Positions 23,564 to 34,712 of a DNA stretch of 64,000 nt are shown here, one piece after another (within the stretch, counting starts at the first letter, position 1; each line of letters begins with the position of its first letter). Both the position numbers and the translations under genes were made by a program. Source of the DNA: Plasmodium brasilianum. Its lineage: Eukaryota; Apicomplexa; Aconoidasida; Haemosporida; Plasmodiidae. The notes beneath the pieces are model-generated. The model had not been told where the DNA came from and made no database searches. It worked only from the letters and a program-made list of their open reading frames with translations. The stretch covers positions 1,347,501 to 1,411,500 of the forward strand of contig NC_090123.1 of the NCBI RefSeq assembly GCF_023973825.1, written 5' to 3'.

Positions 23564-26500
23564 TTTTAGTCCATGCAGAATGCTGTATTGATGAACAACA
23601 TAACTGTTAAAGCAGAATATGTAAACATAAGATATAATGTTAAAGAAGATGCTCCTAGTGTGTATGTAAAGGATTACACTGTGTTAACCAGATGCAGCAG
23701 CGATGGTATTTCCATTTATAACGATGCAATTGATCAGAAGCATTCTGATGAAATTATTCGAAATTATGAAAACGAAAGTTGGCTTAAGTACACAAATAAT
23801 AATGGTAATGCTTCCTTCATGTTAGTGCAGATAACCAGATGGAACAGCATCACACGAGCGTGCACTGTTAGGTTAACCACATGCACTCCAGTTTTTACAA
23901 AATACAAAACTACCACAAAACGTATTCTAAATTGTCCCTCATTTTGTTTTCTTTTTTTTTTTCTTTCCTTTTTTTTCATTTTTTTTTTTTTTTTTTTTTT
24001 TTTTTTATTTCCTCTAACTCCTTCTGTAGAGATCAACGTGGGACATTACTTTTGTCGGAGTACACCGAACAAAATTTATAAGTCTTACTGCATTAAGGAA
24101 TTTACAGCATTTTTTTCTCCTGAGTTTTTAAAGCATATTATAAGTTTATTAAATAATAAACAACCTAATCAGGTTTCCATTTTGAAATGTCATACCAAAA
24201 AGTCTATCGAGTACGTCATCGAGTCGAGTTACATATTTGAGGTAATCTCTTAGAGGAGGGAAAAAAAAAAAAAAAAATATATTCCTATACATATAAATAT
24301 ACATATACATATACATTTATTTATATTTATATTTATATATACAGAGGGGTAAGCGAGCAAATGAGTACACCGTCGAATAAACAAGCTAATATGTAGACTA
24401 AATAAATATACCTTTACTACAAAATGTATAGAACACACATATGCTCTATTTTATTCTTTTCTTACAGGATGAAATAGCCTTCTTAGTCCTACACAACGAA
24501 TTGCCAATGTCCTTCCTTGATATCATGAATGGTATGAACAGTTCTGGTCCTAAGAACTCGTGGCGCATACAGTATGTCCACGGTTATACACACATGTATG
24601 TGAGGGGGACTGTGCATATGATTATAAGTATATGTATGCATATGTGTGTATGTGTGCATATATGCATATGTGTGTATGTGTGCATATATGCATATGTGTG
24701 TATGTATGCTTATTTGTGTATGTATGCATATGTGTGTATGTATGCTTATTTGTGTATGTATGCATATGTATGTGTGCGCATATATGCGTATGCTCGTAGA
24801 CATCCCCCCCAATTCAACTGCATCCCACCCGCAGAAAGAAAAATAAACTTGTTAATGCCAAAAAATGCCTTGCTCAGAATTAAAGGCAAATTGAGATATG
24901 AATTTCTATTCGGAGTTCCAAAGAAAAAAACAATAAATCTGGAAGACACAGTAATGCGTAAATTTGCTCAATTGTTTGCTGCAGTGTGTATGCGATGGAA
25001 AAAGGGAAAGCAGTCAGCATTCACTTATATGTGTATGGGCGTATATATGTGCATGTGTATATATATGTACATGCGCATATATACATATATGTGTACGGGT
25101 ATGTATATATGTGTATTCGTGTGTATATGATTATACGCACTCGTTGCAGGTTGTAGACCGAAAGGACAGCTTCTTACTCATTTTTCGATATATCAACGAA
25201 AACAACTTAAAAAATATGTTAATTCAAAATAGCTACAAAAAGGAGATTATTAAAGACGAGAAGCAGGAAAAAACGTGTATCCCAATAAATGTAAACGATT
25301 ACACCTCTGATAGTTTGGAAAAGACGTACGTCCTTGATGTTTACAATCAAATAGCTCAACATTTCTGTTATACCAGGTACTTAGAAGGGGAGAAAGGAAA
25401 AGACTACATATGTTTCTTAGTACACACATGCACACATACACAGGAACATATACGTGTGTGTATACATTCTTATGTACATGCAAACGTGTCTTCTCCTCTT
25501 TGTTTATATAAACCCATTTTGACAGATACAAATCGTGGAATAATGTGGAGAATATTATTAATGAAGAAAAGGAAGGTAATGTTATCTTAGATGTTGGTTG
25601 TGGAAACGGAAAGAATGTAAAAGGATCATGTAAATATTTTTTTATAGGTTTAGATTTTAGCTATTATTTATTAAAATTAGCTCAGAGAAAATGTAACACG
25701 GATTTATTTTTGGCTAACTGTGTTAATATACCCTTAAAATCAAGTAAAATTATTAGAATGCCTTTTGATTGTTTGGCATTTGACGTTGGAGCAGCTATAT
25801 TTTTTTGAGATTCTCTCTCTGTTGTTCTTTCCCGTGTTATGTTATTACTTCATTGGATTATTATTACATTATGTTATTATTATAATTTTTTTTTTTTTTT
25901 ACCATTCAGGCGTAGCCGATCTATGCATCTCTGTGGCGGTTATCCATCATATTGGCACGCACGAAAAGAGGTAATTGAAGAATTAGGGAAGAAAACTAGA
26001 AGCATATAATACACTGTTCATTTTGTTTATTTTGCCCATTTTGTTCATTTTGCCCATTTTGTTTATTTTTTTTGCGTAGAAAACGAGCTGTGTCCGAGAT
26101 GGTACGATGCACCAAAATTGGCGGAAGGGTTTTAATATACGTTTGGTAAATAAGGAAAAACAAAAAAACATAAATTAAATACAGTTAAATAAATAAAAAA
26201 ATTGAATAAATAAATGAATAGTTTGCGTAAATATGGAAAACTGCACCTCCATCAATCACGCGAGCAAACGCGGTTTATGATTGTAAATTTAATCCTGCAT
26301 CCGATGGTTAAATTGTTCCCCTTTTTTACCTTACCATGTTATCATTTGATATGTTTATTTTTTGTATTTCTGGTTGTACTACTTAGCAGTTTGCTTGGCA
26401 ATTTGCTCATCTTTTTTTTTTTGTTTTTTTGTTTTTTTGTTTTTTTTGTTTTTTTTTGGGTAGGGCTTACGAGCAGCAAGAAAATGTGGTTGGAAACAGG

Positions 26501-27546
26501 AAATTCGATTCCCAAGATAGTAAGTTAAAAGATGTAGCTATAAGAAGTCTTTCATTTTGTTATATTTATTTTGCATTATCGTATTTATTTTGTTGTTGTT
26601 TTAAGCCTTACCTTTTGCATACTAATTTTGTGCCCCTCTCTTTTCCACTTTATTATGTTAAACATACTGAGCTTGTTTACACTGTTTTAAATGTATGCTC
26701 GTTTGCATAAATGTCCGATTGGAAACATTGGCACACCATACATCTCCTACGTACACACATACATGAATACATAAGTACAAGCATACATAAATACGTGCAT
26801 ATATATACATATATATTTTCTTTTCCTTTACTTTAGTCTTTGTGCCATGGTATTTGCAACCCAATCACAAAATAGAAGCGAATGAAGAACAAATCCAACA
26901 ATGTCAGCCCGTAAAAAAAGGTACAAACAAGTGCAAACACGTGTAATAACATTCATATAGAAATATTACTTACGTAGAAAAGTAGTATGTGCGTACAGAA
27001 TTATTACATTTGTGCATCTTATAGTTACTGTATTTGTTAAACTGCTCAAAGTTTTTAGATGTGAATACATTTTTTATTTTTGCGGGATGATACCAAATGT
27101 GAAAAATAAAATGAAAGAGAAAAAACAAAAAAAACAAAAAAAGAAACAAAGAGAAAGAGAGAGAGAGAGAAGAATATATAATTGTTCTTTCACTTGTAAA
27201 AAAAAAAAAATAAAAAATAAATAAATCTGCATGTTTTGAATGTACGTTATTATTATTATAAAATGCGTCAAGTACCATGAAATATTTTTTTTTTTTTCTG
27301 CATTACTTTTTTTTTATTTTCTCTTTGTATCTCTTTTTTTAAAATTTTCTCCTTTCCTTTTTTTAAATTTCTTTTGTATTCCCTTTTCTTCCCTCCTTTG
27401 TAGACCTTTTAAAATTGCAGAGATACTACCACGTTTTTAAAAAAGAGGAGTTGTATGAATTATGTCAAAGTATAAGAGGAGTGTTTATTGAAGATTTCTT
27501 TTTTGATTGTAACAACTGGGCAGTTCTACTACGAAAAGTTTGTTAA
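22630..27546 (+). CDS. RRM-AlkB-Trm9 fusion, tRNA wobble-uridine methyltransferase-like
   Basis: Resembles metazoan ALKBH8, whose Trm9-type methyltransferase forms mcm5U at the tRNA wobble position. Thirteen exons: 22630-22670, 22956-23160, 23570-23804, 24030-24241, 24468-24571, 24839-24950, 25150-25376, 25526-25770, 25910-25970, 26080-26145, 26464-26519, 26837-26920 and 27404-27546. They give about 596 residues. Residues 20-82 resemble an RRM, about 160-330 an AlkB-like jelly roll, and 380-596 a class I methyltransferase: VILDVGCGNG (398-407), SVAVIHHI, RYYHVFKKEEL and the terminal NWAVLLRK. The ungapped FEDEI match fixes the AlkB alignment. Where HxD should be, residues 223-225 are V-I-E, and the distal His is Phe290, so the dioxygenase part is probably inactive. 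The exon 5/6 junction has an alternative (24582 to 24835) that also keeps frame. Confidence 0.85.
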
Positions 27547-28853
27547 CCAGGTCTCGTCCCTGTGTTCGTCTTTCTGCTCATCCTTGTGCTTTTTATTTTA
27601 TACCCTTCTGATTTGTTTTCCCCTATTTTGAATTTTCTCATTCCAACTCAAATTTTGAATCTTCAGCTTTTCTGACTCCCCCCTGTGGCATGTGCTTCGC
27701 GTGTTTGTGCATACGTTCACATTTATACTTTGCATTTTCATTTTATTTTTTTTTTTTCTCTCATTTTTTTATATAGCCATGTGCATTTGTCGATATTTGT
27801 TGAGCCCTATTTAAAAATGTATTCCCTCATTTAGATGTTCATATTTTTGTAATTAAGCAATTTCATAATTTTGTAATTTCATAATTTTGTAATTTCATAA
27901 TTTTGTAATTTCATAATTTTGTAATTTCATAATTTTGTAATTTCATAATTTTGTAATTTCATAATTTTGTAATTTCATAATTTCTTAATCTCATAATTTC
28001 TGAATCTCATAATTTCTTAATCTCATAATTTTTTAATTTCATAATTTGTAAGGTAATTTAAAATGGATGCAAGAGGGGACAAGAAGGGAAAAAGATGTTC
28101 AGCTGAATATAAAATACGCCTTTAACGGCAATTTTGAATTTTTATTTATTTTTTTTTTTTTTTTGTGTTTAACACATTTTGAGCGTTTGCAATGTTTGTG
28201 GAAAAGTAAAATTTTTCTCTTTTTATTCGTTCTTCATTCGTTATTTGCCATTTGTCATTCAGTATTAGCCTATAGCCATTCGCCATTCTTTCGTTTTCTC
28301 CAATCGAATAAGCCCATCGTCCCACTACATACGTTTGTGTGTATAAAAACAGTTTTGTTCGTTTTTACGCCTTTTTTTTTTTTTTTTTTTAAGAAAAAAA
28401 ATATTTGTTTAACCGCATTTCTCTTTCCTTGCATGACCATGTAATTCGAATGTACTTCGTTCCTTTGATCATACAGAATAAAATGTTACAACATTTGTTT
28501 CCTGCATAGTTTTCCAGCAGTTGCGCGCGTATATGTCAGTATATATACGTGCATGTATTTTCAAGCGTGCATAACATAACACTTATATACATGCATGTAA
28601 GTTATGCATCATGAGCGTTTGAGTACATAGGTAGGAGTATATTTGATGTGAATATCTCCTCGGATGGAAACTGATTAGACTTCCTTCGTTTTAGTGAAAA
28701 GGAGCTATACTGTATATATATATATATATATATATATGTGTTTCTCCCTAGAGAGCTACAAGAGATTAGGTATCCACTGTTACACGCTGCTGAACGTTCT
28801 TTACAAAGTTAATTGTACCCCCCTCTCCCCTGCTCTTGTCTTCATCGAACGAA
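27547..28853. other. Intergenic between Trm9-like gene and PPO
   Basis: Holds a 16-bp repeat at about 27850-28045 and T-rich sequence. The open frame at 28067-28444 is Phe-rich and low complexity; I do not regard it as a gene. This stretch must contain the PPO promoter. Confidence 0.6.
27848..28052. repeat. 16-bp ATAATTTTGTAATTTC repeat
   Basis: About twelve tandem 16-bp copies of ATAATTTTGTAATTTC, with the last four drifting to ATAATTTCTTAATCTC. Lies in the 3' flank of the Trm9-like gene. Confidence 0.92.
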
Positions 28854-30722
28854 ATGCACGAAACGAACGAAAGCGAAACGAATGGGTTGTCTAAGGACGA
28901 GGTGTACGATGTTGTTATCGTAGGAGGAGGACTCTTCAGCTGTTGTTTGTACTATTTTTTAAAAGTTAAAAATGGAAAGCTTAAAATTTTGATAATTGAA
29001 AAAGAAGAGAAATTAGGGGGGTACATAAAGACACATAAATATAGTAAAGATAATACGGAATTTTTGTATGAGTTAGGACCAAATTTATTTAAATTAAGTG
29101 AAGAGAGTTATAATTTACTTAAGCAGTTGAAATTACTTAGTGATATTAGAATATTAGACAAAAAACTTATTCGTTATATTTATTATAATAATAATTTATA
29201 TCCGTTACATTTTAATATCATTGGATATTTTATTTTTCCCTTAATCAAATTTTCGAATAAAATAAAATTTATTTTTAAATTACTTTTTAGAAAGTATAAG
29301 AATGTGAATCTATATGACTATGATATATCTGTAGAAAATTATATGAAAGAAAACTTTGACTTACAGCATTATAATTTTTTACTTTTACCTTTGATTTATG
29401 GATCATGTGCTGGTAAGGGTAACATTTCTGCTATGTCGTTTTTCTTAAGAAATTTGAAGCTTCTTAAGAACAGTAGTAGCACGTTGCGCATTTGGCGTAA
29501 CAGGGGAACTAGTGAGAGTTGTAGTTCTCCTCGTGGTGATAATAGTAGTAGTTGTTGTACTACTACACAAGGAAAGAAAGAGGGTGATATGTTTTCCCCC
29601 ATATACAGTTTACTTAACATGATTAATAGCAAAACGACACTAATTCATTACGTAAAAAATAATATATTAAAGGGATATAAATACTCGAATTATAATAAAT
29701 ACTTACTGATAAACAAGACGAACAACTACAAAGATGTTCCTTCATCCTATATTGAGCGATATTTTAAAACTATTAAAAAAATTTACGTTTTCGTAAAATA
29801 CCTGTCGTGTAAATATTTTCCTCTGTTTGGTAACCAAACTGGGAAAAAGGAGGGGTGGAAGGAGGGGAAGGAATCGAAAGGGGAAAACGAAGTGGAAAGG
29901 GTGAAAGACGCGGAAGGGGCGAACGAAGCCAAGAAAAGGGTTGTTGGAAAACTTATATCCCTAAAGAGTGGACTCTACGAATTGATTAATGCATTAAGTA
30001 GTTATATAAATAAAAAATACGTGTTTACAAATCAAGAAGTTGATCTAATTAACAGGATGAATGAGAAATTATGGATGTGTAGTGTAAGAAAGCAAAGCGA
30101 AACTCAAGTGATATATGCAAAGAATGTTATTTTGACAGTTAATTCTAAAATATGCTCCCATATATTGAGAACTATTTTACCATGTAATATTCGGAAAAAT
30201 TTGTTCAACATTTCGTACTCAAATATTATTTGTGTAACTTTATATTTTAATAAGAAAGATTTAAATATACCGAAAAACTTTTTTGGCTTTTTATCCTCTG
30301 ATAAAAAAACTCACGTGTTAGGTTGCTTTTATATCAATAACATGTTCAAAGAAAGGTGTAGTGATGATAATATAGCATTATTAACATTATATATTGGTGG
30401 TCAGAACAATGCTAAAGATATTTACTTGGAAAAAGAGGAATTAACACAAATAATTTTAAAAGATTTAAGACAAATATTTAAAATATATAACAATGCACAT
30501 CCAACTATTTTAAAAGTAAAAAAGTGGTATGATGCAATACCTTTTTATTCGAATAATTATGAAAAAGATCTGAAAAGTTTTTTGGATGAATTGTATAAAC
30601 CGCAATATAAGAACTTGTTTGTCGATTCGGGATGGGTAACAGGAACGTCCATATCAGATAGAATTGCATCAGCAAAGGACTTGTCAGACTTTATGATACT
30701 GAAAAATCTTAGCAAGCCTTGA
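28854..30722 (+). CDS. PPO: Protoporphyrinogen oxidase (heme biosynthesis)
   Basis: Oxidises protoporphyrinogen IX to protoporphyrin IX, the penultimate step of heme synthesis, in the mitochondrion. A single exon of 622 residues starts at the first ATG (28854), since the upstream codons of the open frame begin with TTG. The FAD-binding N-terminus is YDVVIVGGGLFSCC (residues 18-31) followed by a KILIIEKEEKLGGYIKTH segment. The third glycine of GxGxxG is Ser29. The C-terminus has LFVDSGWVTGTSISDRIASA, matching the family's FAD-contacting end. The match is to HemY-type PPOX rather than the FMN or HemJ types. Low-complexity inserts are present (Ser/Cys-rich at about residues 216-245 and Glu/Lys/Gly-rich at about 330-365), making it longer than the usual 450-500. 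No cleavable targeting peptide is evident. Confidence 0.85.
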   Translation: MHETNESETNGLSKDEVYDVVIVGGGLFSCCLYYFLKVKNGKLKILIIEKEEKLGGYIKTHKYSKDNTEFLYELGPNLFKLSEESYNLLKQLKLLSDIRILDKKLIRYIYYNNNLYPLHFNIIGYFIFPLIKFSNKIKFIFKLLFRKYKNVNLYDYDISVENYMKENFDLQHYNFLLLPLIYGSCAGKGNISAMSFFLRNLKLLKNSSSTLRIWRNRGTSESCSSPRGDNSSSCCTTTQGKKEGDMFSPIYSLLNMINSKTTLIHYVKNNILKGYKYSNYNKYLLINKTNNYKDVPSSYIERYFKTIKKIYVFVKYLSCKYFPLFGNQTGKKEGWKEGKESKGENEVERVKDAEGANEAKKRVVGKLISLKSGLYELINALSSYINKKYVFTNQEVDLINRMNEKLWMCSVRKQSETQVIYAKNVILTVNSKICSHILRTILPCNIRKNLFNISYSNIICVTLYFNKKDLNIPKNFFGFLSSDKKTHVLGCFYINNMFKERCSDDNIALLTLYIGGQNNAKDIYLEKEELTQIILKDLRQIFKIYNNAHPTILKVKKWYDAIPFYSNNYEKDLKSFLDELYKPQYKNLFVDSGWVTGTSISDRIASAKDLSDFMILKNLSKP

Positions 30723-31595
30723 TTAAAACAACTATGATGATAGTAATTATGATAATTATCATAATAATTACAATAACATTTCAGTGAATACATTATAATC
30801 CCAGGGCAACAAATTATTTTTTTTTTTTCATGTTATATCGCGCAGTAAGAATTATATATTATTTTTTTTTTTCCAGCCAAAATGGGGACAAGCTGATATA
30901 ATTTAAAAAAAAAAAAAAAAAACATGTACATATGTACATATATATACATATATGTATACGTATGTGTGGGTGTAACAGTATGGCTAGCTAACCCGCAAGT
31001 CAATGTGCGTGTATAGATGCCACCTCCCGTATGGGTGTGTACATAAAGTGCGTCATTGCATTTACGTAGTTGTGCAAAAATTAAAACATCTTTTAATTTA
31101 AATATAACAAAAAAAAAAAAAAATAAAATAGAGAAAAATTTATATGACAAACGCGTTTATACTTAATTTACTTATTCATAAGTAATAACAGTGCTTATAT
31201 TTAAAAAAGAAAAAAAAAAAAAAAAAGCGACAAAATAAAGAGGAAAGTCAAATTAGAGGTAATAATTACAACGTGTGCGCATGTTTGTATGTACATATTA
31301 CGTTTGTATGCATGTACATAGTACGTTTGTATGCATGTACATAGTACGTCTGCATGTATGTACATAGTACGTTTGCATGTATGTACATGCGAACATTTTT
31401 GAATTCATATCCACATTTATTTCATTGAAAATGCAAAAAAGTAAAAAGATGTACGTGCATGCGAATGTATGCTATAATAAATTTCACGCTTGGGCGAATG
31501 CATCCAATTTTATATTTACATTATGTACATAAACAGCCAAAAGAACTATTGTCTGCGTGATTTTTTTTTTTTTTTTTTTTTTTTCCTTTTCCTCC
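30723..31595. other. Convergent intergenic region (PPO / RING protein)
   Basis: About 870 bp between two 3' ends. It has A and T runs and a GCATGTACATAGTACGTTTG-like repeat at about 31290-31390. No gene seen. Confidence 0.6.
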
Positions 31596-32417
31596 TTATA
31601 TGTTCATAAAAATGCCCTGTGATGCAATAGGCGATTTGCAATTCGGACAGGTTGCACTTCTGATTAGCCATAAATCGATACAAGATTTATGAAAAGTGTG
31701 ATTACATAGCAATAATGTTCTGACACATTCATCAATTTGAAAATCATTTAAACAGATGGAGCATTTCAATTCGTCTGCTATATTTTTTATATAATAATAT
31801 GGTAAATTTTCAATTTGCTTTAATCTTAATCCTTTTCTGTATATAAATATGCCATAATCTCTTATTAAATCTATATTGGAACTCCACCTGGAAAATATAT
31901 CATTTGATTGCATATTATTAATTATTGCCTGTTCATAGATTCTTGACTGATATTCTAAATACAACGATAATATAATAAAAAATATATATAACAAAATCCA
32001 TATATAACAAAGTACTATCCATAACACAATAAACCAAGGATGATTATTTTTTGGCAAACAGTTGGGTGTGTATTTTATTATTTGGTATATCCATATAGTA
32101 CCTACAATATTCCAAATAAAAAAAAAGGGGAACAGCACACAAAGAACTAAAAAATTTATAAAATATGGAGGGCTATTTCTTCTATAAATAATAAAATCTT
32201 CACTATCATTACTCAAATATTGAGCTAAAAAATGAGATAACCTGTACAGTACTATAGATATAAAGGACACAACTAGCCATAGTTGTATAGGCTTATAACA
32301 TTTGGAAAAATTTTTCCATTGTACAAATATGTCACATATAGAGTAGCACACGGAAAGTATTAAAATGAAGTCATTGAAGCTCATTCGTATTCTTACACTT
32401 TCCCTACCATCCTCCAT
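31596..32417 (-). CDS. Multi-pass membrane RING-H2 protein, likely E3 ubiquitin ligase
   Basis: 273 residues in one exon. I start it at ATG 32417, because the longer open frame begins with GTG. The first 170 residues hold about four hydrophobic segments (FILILSVCYSICDIF, LWLVVSFISIVLY, FLVLCVLFPFFFIWNIVGTIW, and FIVLWIVLCYIWILLYIFFI). The C-terminus (219-261) is a RING of C3H2C3 type: CSIC, then C-x-H-x2-H-x2-C in CNHTFHKSC, then CPNC. This is the arrangement of transmembrane E3 ligases of the ER or endosomal system, where the RING faces the cytosol and recruits an E2. The substrate cannot be told from sequence. It is convergent with PPO and lies upstream of EBP2. Confidence 0.85.
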   Translation of the reverse strand: MEDGRESVRIRMSFNDFILILSVCYSICDIFVQWKNFSKCYKPIQLWLVVSFISIVLYRLSHFLAQYLSNDSEDFIIYRRNSPPYFINFLVLCVLFPFFFIWNIVGTIWIYQIIKYTPNCLPKNNHPWFIVLWIVLCYIWILLYIFFIILSLYLEYQSRIYEQAIINNMQSNDIFSRWSSNIDLIRDYGIFIYRKGLRLKQIENLPYYYIKNIADELKCSICLNDFQIDECVRTLLLCNHTFHKSCIDLWLIRSATCPNCKSPIASQGIFMNI

Positions 32418-34712
32418 CTTTTGCCCTCCCCTACTTCTCACATACGCCCACTACTTAATGACCTATGTTCAAGCTTCTTCGCTTCCGTCAGTTCTTCTTC
32501 TTTTCGTTTGTTAATTATCTTGCTGACTTTCTTTTTTGATTTTTTTTTTTTTTTTCTAAATTTTCACCTGAAATGAGCAATGTTTGTTGCAATCGCATAG
32601 TTACTTTTTCATAATAAAAAAAAAAAAAAAAAAAAAATGAATAATCGCTAATCGCTCATTGCTAATTGTCAAATGCAAATGGTGTGATTACCATATATGT
32701 ACATGTGCTAGTATATGCATAAGCAATATATATATATATATATATATATGCATATCTAATATATACGCACACGTAATATATAAGCATACGTTGTATATAT
32801 ATGAATATGTATAGTTAGATGTAGATACTTACACTCATGTGACAACGTTAATTTTATTTTAAGCAACTTTTTATAACTTAAAAAATGGCACAATTTTATC
32901 ATACGAATCATTTTATTATTTTTAATTTTTTTATTTCTTCTTTTTTTTTTTTTTTATTTTAAGGATATGACCCCAACATAATTATACCTTAACAGTTCAT
33001 AATTAGGATAAAAATAATCTTTGAAGGTTTAAGTACGTGAAGGCTCATTTACGGTCTAATTTAACCTACATATGTATTACTCCAACTCTGCAAAATTCGT
33101 GTATATATGTATAACGATATAATAAATTAATTATTATTACACCATTACCATCGGTAAACGTACATTTAGCTGTTCTTAATAACTGCAAAATGCATCTTAC
33201 TATTTTTTCATGTCTTTCGTTCTTTCCCTTTTCCAGCGTTCTTTATGTTTTTCTTCCCTCTCACTTTTAATTGCTATGCATTCTTAGCTTAACTTGATCT
33301 CCCTTTTCGTTGCTTTCCTTTCCTTTTCATTTCATTTCTTCTATTGCCATGCCTTTCTTTTTTTTTTTTTTTTTTTGTTCCTTCTTTTCCTTGCCTCCTC
33401 AATATGTCATTTTTTATTGAAAATCGAAAAATGCAAATATTTAAATTGCGTTATTGTATGTATATTTTAGACTCATTCAAAAAAAAAAAAAAAATTTTTT
33501 TTTTTTTTATTTATAGCGTATTTTGCGTACATAACAAAGCAATATAATAATGGGTAGCTTGAAAAAAAACGAAAAAGTATTATCTTCAAAATTGGGATGT
33601 ACTACAAATGTGTACTTATATTATATGTGTGTGCATATAGTTCGGCCCCATATTATACTTTATCATAAGTATGAAAAGATACCCTTTTGAAGGTAGCAAT
33701 TAAGGAAGATCGCAAAATAAATTTGTGTTTGGAAAATTTATTAAAAATAAAAAGTATTAAGTAAAAATGAGACTAAAAAAGTTCGATTTATTTTACTTTA
33801 TACAAAAAAATGTCATGTGGGTTTGACCCTAATACATATTAAATAATGTTGATAAAAATTTATGAAAATAAGCAAATGGGAAAATTAAAAAAAATAAAAT
33901 ATGCCAAAGGAAAAGGTGATATATATAAGTATTTACATGTACATGTACATGTACATGTCGTATATTTTTGTCAAAATAGAATTTCATTTTTACAAATGAA
34001 GTAAATTACGAGTAATATTTTAACAAAGTCACGTAATCGTTTATATTGCAATATTGACGTATACGTTTGAACGAAATTTTATTTCGTAGGCTGCCACTCT
34101 TGTGTCAATTTTATCAAACAGACGTAAACACATGAACATATACATATAAGCATATGCATATACATATATATGTACACACATTCATACACACACACGTATG
34201 CCATATACACGTGGAAACTTGTCCTTTTTAATGTGCTTCCCGATCCTGCTTCATACAATCTGTATCTCCATTTCGAAAAAATTTACTGCACGTTATTTAA
34301 TGCAAACACGGTAAGACTTATGTCAGTTTATTTTCCTTTCGATCTATCAGCAGGAGGGAAATATTCATATACAAACATACAAGAAGCATACATACAAACA
34401 TACAGACATACAAACGTACACACATACAGACATACACACATACAGACATACACACATACAGACATACACACATACAGACATACACACATACAGACATACA
34501 CACATACAGACATACACACATACAGACATACACACATACAGACATACACACATACAGACATACACACATACAGACATACACACATACAGACATACACACA
34601 TACAGACATACATATATATATATATATTTTTTTTTTTTCATCTTCTCAACTGCCTGTAAATGTATAAGTACCACATTTCAGTCAACCGGGCTCTTGGATT
34701 CCCCCATTCTCA
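32418..34712. other. Intergenic between RING protein and EBP2, no gene seen
   Basis: About 2.3 kb with the RING-gene promoter side and the EBP2 3' flank. It holds A/T runs, (TA)n at 32728-32748, and a 16-bp CA-rich array at 34385-34612. I found no credible exon. Confidence 0.55.
34383..34614. repeat. 16-bp CATACACACATACAGA repeat
   Basis: About 13 to 14 near-perfect copies of CATACACACATACAGA in the EBP2 3' flank, followed by (TA)n and a T run. All frames on both strands are open through it. Confidence 0.93.

Noticed and set aside
28836..28853. PPO start at 28836
   Set aside because: That codon is TTG; the first in-frame ATG is 28854.
31596..32441. Longer RING protein starting at 32441
   Set aside because: The codon there is GTG. 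The first ATG is at 32417, and eukaryotic initiation is expected at ATG.
34170..34674. Thr/His/Asp repeat proteins on both strands
   Set aside because: Both frames come from the 16-bp CATACACACATACAGA array; no start context or unique sequence outside the repeat.
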